From positions 1 through 54,462 of the forward strand of contig CAYQMF010000031.1 of NCBI GenBank assembly GCA_964418595.1: a stretch of DNA of 54,462 nucleotides. The letters run 5' to 3'. The first letter of the stretch is position 1. Every line of letters starts with the position of its first letter. The notes beneath the pieces are model-generated. The model searched no databases and was not told the origin of the DNA. It saw only the letters and a program-made list of their open reading frames with translations. Below, piece by piece: positions 45,627 through 51,700 of the stretch. Position numbers and translations under genes: made by a program. This DNA comes from CAYQMF01 sp964418595. GTDB taxonomy: Bacteria > Planctomycetota > UBA1135 > UBA2386.

Positions 45627-46847
45627 CTAGCGCGCGGTCGTCTTGACGTTCTCGCCGAGCCAGGTCATCAGCCCGCGCAGTTCGTCGTAGTCCTCGTGCT
45701 TGAGGCGGAACCAGGTGTTGACGAACCAGCCCTTGGTGAGCGGCTGCGTCGGCGTGCCCGGCGCGGGGAGGGCGTGCTCGTAGATCGCTCCGGCGCAGTG
45801 ACGGAACGCCGCGTCGGTGCCGGTGTGCGCGTGGATGCGGCCGTCGCGATCGGGGCGGATCTGGATGGAGCCGGCGGCGTAGCGGCGTGACGGACGTTCG
45901 CCCGTTGGTCGCCCGAGCACCGTGCGCGCCCACTCGCGATACACGTCGAACTCGTTGGCGACCGCGTACATGTCCCAGATCTTCTCGCCGGCCGGGCGCG
46001 CGCCGATCTCCGAGAACTTGAGTCCCTTGGGCCCGAAGAACCACTCCATGTGCGTCGCGGTGTGGCGCAGGCCCACGGCCTCGATGACGCGCCGGCCCAC
46101 GTCGCGCAGCTCGACGTAGCCGCCGCCGTCGATGCGGTTCGTCACCGCGATCTGCGGCGAGATCCAGCGGTGTTGCGCGGCCTCGAGACAGCCGGGGTAG
46201 TAGTGCGATGCGAAGTCGTGACGTACGCCGGCGCCGTCGATGATGGTGTCGTAGAAGCCCTCGTGGCCTTCGACGAACTCCTCGATCGCGAGGGTTCGTC
46301 CGTCGCCGAGCTTCAGCTTGCCGAGCAGCGTCTCGAGGTCGGTCTTGCTCTCGACGCGGAACGTGTCCAGCGCGCCGAAGCCGGCGATGGGCTTGACGAT
46401 GATCGGGAAGCCCTCGCGCTCGGCGAAGGCGTGGATCTCGGCTGCGGTCTTCGCCGCCGTCGACTGCGCGCAGGGGATGCCCGCCCTGCGCAGCACGTCC
46501 TTCATCGCCACCTTGTCGCGGCAGATGCGCGCGGTCTCCACCGACAGCCCGGGGAGCTGCAGGCGGGCGCGAAGTTGCGCGGCGGGCTCGATGAGCGGCT
46601 CGTCGATGGTCTCGATCCGGTCGATGGTGTGCGCCTTGCCGAGTTCGCGCGCGGCGGCGAGCAGCGGGTCCGGGTCGAACAGCCGGTCACAGGCGCGATA
46701 GCCGGCGAGTTGCGCGCGGAGCCCGGCGGGAAGCCTCTCCTGCGGCCCGGGACCGATGGCGGAGACGCGCGCGCCCTCCGCGACGAGGCCCCGCACGAAC
46801 GCGTGGTTGTAGATGTGGGTGTCGGGGGCCAGGAACAGGACGTGCAT
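45627..46847 (-). CDS. ATP-grasp domain enzyme
   Basis: 406 aa from ATG 46847 (M-rich in-frame extensions upstream are possible). The N-terminal Rossmann-like part begins MHVLFLAPDTHIYNHAFVRG. The ATP-grasp core has CRDKVAMKDVLRRAGIP (about 140-156), EGFPIIVKPIAGFGALDT, and IEEFVEGHEGFYDTIIDG, with the metal-binding end in MEWFFGPKGLKFSEIGARP. This is the layout of carboxylate-amine/thiol ligases such as peptide or amino-acid ligases. The substrate cannot be named. It is divergent from the Gfo/Idh-isomerase operon across 107 bp, which may or may not be functionally linked. Confidence 0.88.
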   Translation of the reverse strand: MHVLFLAPDTHIYNHAFVRGLVAEGARVSAIGPGPQERLPAGLRAQLAGYRACDRLFDPDPLLAAARELGKAHTIDRIETIDEPLIEPAAQLRARLQLPGLSVETARICRDKVAMKDVLRRAGIPCAQSTAAKTAAEIHAFAEREGFPIIVKPIAGFGALDTFRVESKTDLETLLGKLKLGDGRTLAIEEFVEGHEGFYDTIIDGAGVRHDFASHYYPGCLEAAQHRWISPQIAVTNRIDGGGYVELRDVGRRVIEAVGLRHTATHMEWFFGPKGLKFSEIGARPAGEKIWDMYAVANEFDVYREWARTVLGRPTGERPSRRYAAGSIQIRPDRDGRIHAHTGTDAAFRHCAGAIYEHALPAPGTPTQPLTKGWFVNTWFRLKHEDYDELRGLMTWLGENVKTTAR

Positions 46848-46941
46848 CGCCGCCGGCATCATGCCGAGGCGGCGGCGAGGAGAAAACGCCGCGTCGTCGC
46901 TCGACGGCACCTTCGTCGTGGAGCTGTCGCCCACCGCCGCC

Positions 46942-46947
46942 TACCGT
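46942..46947 (+). promoter_or_regulatory. Putative -10 element, leaderless start at 46955
   Basis: TACCGT lies 7 nt before ATG 46955 with spacer GGCCGCG, nearly the same context as TATCGT-GGCCGTG-ATG at 44433-44448. No SD precedes this ATG. The -35 is not evident. Confidence 0.4.
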
Positions 46948-46954
46948 GGCCGCG

Positions 46955-48124
46955 ATGCAGACGCGCCGCCTCGGCATCGCCATGAACGGGGTCACCGGCC
47001 GCATGGGCCGCAACCAGCACCTGCTGCGCTCGATCACGGCGATCGCGCGCGAGGGCGGTGTCGTCTGCGGTGGCGAGCGCATCCTGCCGGCGCCGATCCT
47101 GCTCGGGCGCGACGCCGACCGGCTGCGCGAGCTGGCACACCTCGCCGGGCACGAAGGATGGGGCGAGGCCCTGCCGTGGAGCACGGAGGTCGAGGCCGCC
47201 ATCGACAACCAGGACTACGAGGTGTTCTTCGACGCCAGCAGCACCCTGCAACGGCCGCGGTTCGTCGAGCGGGCTGCGGCAGCGGGCAAGGCCGTGTACT
47301 GCGAGAAGCCGATCGCGACCTCGCTGGCGAAGGCGCTGCAGCTCGCCGCGGCCTGCGAGAAGGCCGGCGTCAAGAACGGCGTCGTGCAGGACAAGCTGTT
47401 CCTGCCGGGGATCCGCAAGCTCTGCCTGCTGCGCGACCAGGGGTTCTTCGGTCGCATCCTGTCGGTGCGCGGCGAGTTCGGCTACTGGGTGTTCACCGGC
47501 CACGATCGCGACCAACCGGCGCAGCGTCCGAGCTGGAACTACCGGGCGGAGGACGGCGGCGGCATCGTCCTCGACATGTTCTGCCACTGGCGCTACCTCA
47601 TCGACCACGTGTTCGGCGAGGTTGCCGGCGTGTTCGCGCTCGCGCGCACCGAGCAGCCGGAGCGCGTCGACGAACGCGGCGCGAAGTACGCGTGTACCGC
47701 CGACGACGCGGCCTACGCGACCTTCACCACGCGCGATGGTGTCGTCCTGCAGTTCAACTCGTCGTGGAACACCCGTGTCCGCCGCGACGACCTGCTCACC
47801 CTGCACGTCGACGGCACGCGCGGCTCGGCGGTTGCCGGCCTGCGCGAGTGCTTCGTGCAGCCGCTCGGCGCGACTCCCAAGCCGGTATGGAACCCGGACC
47901 TGCCGCAGGGGATCGACTTCCACGCGGGCTGGGCGCGCATGCCGGAGACCACGGCGTACGACAACGCGTTCAAGGTGCAGTGGGAGATGTTCCTCCGCCA
48001 CGTGGCTGCCGACAGTCCGTGGCCGTACACCCTGCGCGACGGTGCGAAGGGTGTGCAGCTCGCCGAGCTGGGACTCGCCTCGTCGGCGCAACGTACGTTC
48101 CTCGCGGTGCCGCCCCTTGGCTGA
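46955..48124 (+). CDS. Gfo/Idh/MocA-family oxidoreductase
   Basis: 389 aa. The N-terminal NAD(P)-binding segment is RLGIAMNGVTGRMGRNQH, followed by the family EKP motif in YCEKPIAT (about 117-119) and the C-terminal substrate domain with NYRAEDGGGIVLDMFCHWRY (His after the GGG-D motif) and LQFNSSWNTRV. These enzymes oxidise or reduce sugars, inositols or amino sugars. The glycine motif GVTGRMG is a variant of GxGxxG. ATG 46955 preferred over GTG 46946 because a TACCGT -10-like hexamer lies 7 nt upstream. The next gene overlaps by 8 bp and encodes an isomerase, so the pair probably acts on one sugar or polyol. Confidence 0.93.
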   Translation: MQTRRLGIAMNGVTGRMGRNQHLLRSITAIAREGGVVCGGERILPAPILLGRDADRLRELAHLAGHEGWGEALPWSTEVEAAIDNQDYEVFFDASSTLQRPRFVERAAAAGKAVYCEKPIATSLAKALQLAAACEKAGVKNGVVQDKLFLPGIRKLCLLRDQGFFGRILSVRGEFGYWVFTGHDRDQPAQRPSWNYRAEDGGGIVLDMFCHWRYLIDHVFGEVAGVFALARTEQPERVDERGAKYACTADDAAYATFTTRDGVVLQFNSSWNTRVRRDDLLTLHVDGTRGSAVAGLRECFVQPLGATPKPVWNPDLPQGIDFHAGWARMPETTAYDNAFKVQWEMFLRHVAADSPWPYTLRDGAKGVQLAELGLASSAQRTFLAVPPLG

Positions 48125-48947
48125 GGCGCTCCGCGATCTGACGCGGCTCGCGATCCACACGCGCACGACCGCGACGCTGTCGCTTTCCCAGGCGGCCGAC
48201 TTGTTCGCGGCGCAAGGCGTCCCGGCCATGAGCGTGTGGCGCGATGTCGTGCACCAGGTCGGTTTCGACGAGGCGCGACGCATCGTGCGGGGCAGCGGGC
48301 TCTCGGTGCCGGCGCTCGTGCGGGGCGGGTTCTTCGTCGCCGCTGATCCCGCGCAGCGCGCGCGCTCGCTCGACGACAACCGCCGGTGCGTCGACGAGGC
48401 CGCGGCGATCGGCGCCGGCATGGTGGTGCTGGTGGTCGGCAGCGCGGTGGGCGTGGGGCGGACCGCGGCGGTGGCGCAGGTGCGCGATGCGTTGGAACAG
48501 CTCCTGCCCCATGCCGCGGCCTGCGGGGTTCGCCTGGCCGTGGAGCCGCTGCACCCGATGTATGCCGCGGACAAGAGCTGGCTGGTGCTGCTGCGCGAGG
48601 CCAACGACCTGTGCGACGCGATCGCGGATCCGGCGCTGGGCGTGGTCGTCGACGTGTACCACACGTGGTGGGACGCGAGCCTGGCCGACGAGATCGCGAG
48701 GGCCGGCCGCGCCGACCGCCTGTTCGGCTTCCACCTGTGCGACTGGCGGGTCGAGACCCGCGACCTCCTCCTCGACCGCGCCCTGATGGGCGAGGGCTGC
48801 ATCGACCTGCGCGGCATCCGCGCGATGATGGAGGCGAGCGGGTTTCACGGCTGGCACGAGGTCGAGATCTTCTCCCGCGAACTCTGGGCGCTGGATCCCG
48901 CGGAGCTGGTCCGCCGGATCAAGGCCACCTATCTGGAGACATGCTGA
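48117..48947 (+). CDS. Sugar phosphate isomerase/epimerase family TIM-barrel protein
   Basis: 276 aa from TTG 48117, which overlaps the end of the oxidoreductase gene (TTGGCTGA). The next plausible in-frame start (GTG 48234) would cut off the first barrel strand. AP-endonuclease-2/xylose-isomerase-like barrel features are MVVLVVGSAVG, RLAVEPLHPMYAAD (metal-ligand Glu), GVVVDVYHTWWD (Asp/His), FGFHLCDWR (His), and HEVEIFSRELWA (final Glu): the full metal-binding set. Together with the Gfo/Idh partner it suggests a sugar or inositol catabolic step. The TraB-like gene follows with a 1-bp overlap. Confidence 0.88.
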   Translation: MAEALRDLTRLAIHTRTTATLSLSQAADLFAAQGVPAMSVWRDVVHQVGFDEARRIVRGSGLSVPALVRGGFFVAADPAQRARSLDDNRRCVDEAAAIGAGMVVLVVGSAVGVGRTAAVAQVRDALEQLLPHAAACGVRLAVEPLHPMYAADKSWLVLLREANDLCDAIADPALGVVVDVYHTWWDASLADEIARAGRADRLFGFHLCDWRVETRDLLLDRALMGEGCIDLRGIRAMMEASGFHGWHEVEIFSRELWALDPAELVRRIKATYLETC

Positions 48948-49945
48948 TGAACGCGTTCCTGTCGCGCACCCTGCTGTGGTGCCTGCCCTTCCTCGCTCCC
49001 GTCGCCGCGTGTGCGCAGGGCGGCGCCGGCAAGGTCGAACCCGTCCGCCATCCGTTCCTGTGGCGCATCGAGGGCGAGACCGTGCAGTGGCTCTACGGCA
49101 CGATCCATCTCCCCGACAAACGGGTGACGACGCTGCCGGAGAGCGTGGACGCAGCGATCGACGCCTGCGACATCCTGCTCACGGAGCTGGAGATGGATGC
49201 CAAGACCCAGGCCATGGTCGCCAAGGCCACGCAGCTCCCCAAGGGGACGAAGCTCAGCGACGTCCTGCCGGAGGCGACGTACGAGCGGCTGGCCGCGTAC
49301 TGCAAGAGCAAGAGCTTCCCGATCGAGACCGTCGCGGGGCAGAAGGCGTGGGTCGTGCTCGCGACCCTGGCGATGCTCGACGATCTGCGGGCGGTGATGG
49401 CGGGCAAGGCGTTGGACCTCGTGCTCGTCGACGAGGCGAAGGATCGCCACAAGCAGACCGCGGCCCTCGAGCTGCCGGCCGAGCAGATCGGCGCATTCGA
49501 GGTCTTCTCGGCCGCGGAGATGGCGCAGATGGTCGACGCCACCCTCGACATGCTGGAGAAGGCGGCCAAGGAAAAGCGGAGCGTGCTCCGGGAGCTGATC
49601 GAGCTCTACGTCGCGGGCGACCTCGACGCCCTGCACGACGCGATGGAGTCGATGTCGGGCCTGAGCGGGCACGCCGAGCTGGAGGCGAAGTTCGAGAAGC
49701 ACCTGCTGGTCGATCGCAACCACCGGATGGTGGAGCGCATGATCGCGCGCATGACCGCGTCGCCGAAGACAGCGCACTTCTTCGCGGTCGGCGCCGCGCA
49801 CTATCCGGGACCAGATGGGATCCTGGCGCTGCTCGCGGCCAAGGGCTACCGGATCACCCGCGTCGGGGGCGATCCGCCGAAGAGCGAGCCAGCCGGGAAG
49901 GAGCCAGCGAAGAAGGAGCCAGTGTCCACCGGGACCGGCAAGTAG
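48947..49945 (+). CDS. TraB/GumN family protein (secreted)
   Basis: 332 aa from ATG 48947 (GGAG about 9 nt upstream; ATG 48941 is a two-codon-longer alternative). A signal peptide ends near residue 23 (VAACAQGG). The TraB/GumN (Tiki-related) fold is indicated by FLWRIEGETVQWLYGTIHLP (the GTIH motif supplies the metal-ligand His), then LLTELEMD, and HFFAVGAAHYPGPDGILALL at the C-terminus with the second GxxH. Members are putative metalloproteases. A Lys/Pro/Glu tail (about 312-332) follows. Its place in a sugar-enzyme operon is unexplained. Confidence 0.88.
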   Translation: MNAFLSRTLLWCLPFLAPVAACAQGGAGKVEPVRHPFLWRIEGETVQWLYGTIHLPDKRVTTLPESVDAAIDACDILLTELEMDAKTQAMVAKATQLPKGTKLSDVLPEATYERLAAYCKSKSFPIETVAGQKAWVVLATLAMLDDLRAVMAGKALDLVLVDEAKDRHKQTAALELPAEQIGAFEVFSAAEMAQMVDATLDMLEKAAKEKRSVLRELIELYVAGDLDALHDAMESMSGLSGHAELEAKFEKHLLVDRNHRMVERMIARMTASPKTAHFFAVGAAHYPGPDGILALLAAKGYRITRVGGDPPKSEPAGKEPAKKEPVSTGTGK

Positions 49946-50105
49946 CGCGCGCCGCGGCGGCACGAGGAGTCGCGGCGGTGGTCGGAGCGTGTCTTGCTGG
50001 AGTCCCTCCGTCGCCGGGTGCGACGCGATCGCGCCATCGAAGCGATGACCGCCCTCGCGCCGCGAAGTTGCGTTGTGTCCCGTCGCGCTGTCTCATCGGC
50101 CGCGG

Positions 50106-50912
50106 ATGTCGATCTACCTCGATCTGACGCGCGAGTTCAACGCCGGGGGCCTCCGAGCGATCATCAGCAGCGGACAGGCCGCGGTGCTCCTGCGTCTGGC
50201 GATCGCCAGCAAGGACGGTGATTGGATCCTGCGGGAGGAACAGGACGCGATCGACCACGTGCTCGGTGTGTTGGAGCGGCGTGGTGCGCGCTACCGGTTC
50301 GGGGCGCCGCTCGACCTCCGCTGGCTGCGGCATGGCTGGAGTTCGCACCTCGAGTTCGATCACCGCGGCATGCGGGTTCGCACCGACTTCGTGACCCGAC
50401 CGCCGCGGGTGAACGACTCAGACCTCGCCGCGTTGTGGCGCGAGCAGGAGGGGAGGGACCCGCCGTTCGTCGGGCCGCGCATCCTGCTGGAACTGAAGAA
50501 GACGACCCGGGAGAAGGACTGGCCGTTCATCGGCGAGCTCGCGCGCCTGTTGTCGGATCCCCGGGATCGCATGCTCTGCTCGCGCAGCGCGCACGACATC
50601 CTGGAACTCGACCGAGCGCAGCCGGGCCTGGCCGCGGCGCTCGAGGCGGTCCGTCCCGCGTTGGCGGCGATCCGGGGTGGACTCGACGACTTGCGGCTCG
50701 CACTGGAGCGCGAGCGCTTCGCTGCCATGGACGAAGACGATGCCCGGATCCGCACCTTCCTCGCTGCGGCGTCCGGGCTGGAGTCGGGATGGCCGGAGTT
50801 CCAGCGCCGCTCGGCCGGGCTTCCGCTGCGCGCGGCGCACGCGATGCTCGTAGACTCGGCGGTGCGATGTCTGCCGGTGTCCCCGCACCTCCCCCCCGCG
50901 ACCAGTTCCTGA
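50106..50912 (+). CDS. Nucleotidyltransferase-like protein (AbiEii/MNT-type), tentative
   Basis: 268 aa from ATG 50106. I do not recognise a named family with certainty. Several pieces resemble nucleotidyltransferases such as AbiEii or DUF6036: a KDGDWILREEQDAIDHVL helix, HLEFDHRGMRVRTDFVTRPP (a late acidic residue plus a substrate-orienting segment), and RILLELKKTTREKDWPFIGE, a Lys-helix typical of the C-terminal half of such enzymes. The usual N-terminal GG/GS-Dx(D/E) catalytic motif is not obvious, so it may be degenerate. The last 46 bp overlap the start of a small downstream ORF in another frame. Confidence 0.6.
   Translation: MSIYLDLTREFNAGGLRAIISSGQAAVLLRLAIASKDGDWILREEQDAIDHVLGVLERRGARYRFGAPLDLRWLRHGWSSHLEFDHRGMRVRTDFVTRPPRVNDSDLAALWREQEGRDPPFVGPRILLELKKTTREKDWPFIGELARLLSDPRDRMLCSRSAHDILELDRAQPGLAAALEAVRPALAAIRGGLDDLRLALERERFAAMDEDDARIRTFLAAASGLESGWPEFQRRSAGLPLRAAHAMLVDSAVRCLPVSPHLPPATSS
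50851..50856 (+). promoter_or_regulatory. Putative -10 element inside the 3' end of the upstream gene
   Basis: TAGACT, 10 nt before ATG 50867, inside the coding sequence of the preceding gene. If used, the small ORF has its own transcript. Confidence 0.3.
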
Positions 50913-51097
50913 GCGCCGAGGATCTCGACCTGCGCAACCTGTCGTGGGACGAGTTGCTCGCGTGGTGGGATCACTGGCTACGCGCTGCCCAGGCCTGGAA
51001 CGATCTCGACGCGGACGAATACTCGCACGGCGTGTTCGCGATGGCGAGGCGCGACTGGCCGGCGGCGGTGCGCGACGCCGGGCGCACGCGACGCTGA
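50867..51097 (+). CDS. Small helical protein overlapping the nucleotidyltransferase-like gene
   Basis: 76 aa. It starts within the last 46 bp of the upstream gene in a different frame. After a Pro-rich start (PAPPPRDQF), the protein is helical and acidic, with LRNLSWDELLAWWDHWLRA and EYSHGVFAMARRDWPAAV. No known domain. Its compact size, tight overlap and own -10-like hexamer are typical of co-regulated small partners, including antitoxins, but no such function can be assigned from sequence. GC-rich codon use resembles its neighbours. Confidence 0.6.
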   Translation: MSAGVPAPPPRDQFLSAEDLDLRNLSWDELLAWWDHWLRAAQAWNDLDADEYSHGVFAMARRDWPAAVRDAGRTRR

Positions 51098-51223
51098 GGC
51101 TCCGGCCCTCTGTCCGGATCCGCGCCGAACTTGCGTCCGAGTCTGCACCGTGTCGACTCCAGGCTCGCGCAGCTGATCGTGACGGTCGACTCGCCTCATC
51201 TCCCCGTCCCACCAGGTGCCTCC

Positions 51224-51691
51224 ATGATCTCGCGCTGCTTCCTCCTCGCCTCCCTCGCCACTCTCGGTGCGCTTTCTCTCGACGCTCGCCGCCGACCCCT
51301 CCCCGACCTGGCCGCGCCGCTCGCCGTCGTGGCGCAGAACCCGCAGCAGGGCTGGAGCGAGCGCTCATTGCGCGGCGCGCACGGCTTCACCTACAGCGGG
51401 TCGCACCGCACCTGGGGCGCGATCGCCAGCAGCGGCGTCATCCGCTTCGACGGCTTCGGCGGGGCGACGGCAGACTTCGCCACGAGCGTCGGCGGCACCA
51501 CGTTCACCGGCACCTTCCGCGCGAATTACCGCGTCGACGCCAACGGCGCCGGCTCGATCGTGATCCACCTGCCGTGGCTCAACCTGCAGGGGCACGGCAA
51601 CTTCGTCCTCGTCGACCGCGGCGAGGGCACGTTCTTCACGAGCACGGATGCCGGGTACTCGGTCACCGGGAGCACGCGCAGGATGGAGTGA
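51224..51691 (+). CDS. Small secreted beta-rich protein
   Basis: 155 aa with a signal peptide (MISRCFLLASLATLGALSL). The mature part is one beta-sandwich-like domain: GFTYSGSHRTWGAIASSGVI, then FDGFGGATADFATSVGG, and YRVDANGAGSIVIHLPW, ending in a strand around GHGNFVLVDRGEGTFF. Similar sequences (a FDGxGxxxx...GtYxvxxxGxGtixi pattern) occur in many secreted bacterial proteins of unknown function. An AGGTG about 5-7 nt before the ATG may be the SD. It ends 9 bp from the convergent oxidoreductase gene. Confidence 0.75.
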   Translation: MISRCFLLASLATLGALSLDARRRPLPDLAAPLAVVAQNPQQGWSERSLRGAHGFTYSGSHRTWGAIASSGVIRFDGFGGATADFATSVGGTTFTGTFRANYRVDANGAGSIVIHLPWLNLQGHGNFVLVDRGEGTFFTSTDAGYSVTGSTRRME

Positions 51692-51700
51692 GCGCGCGGA

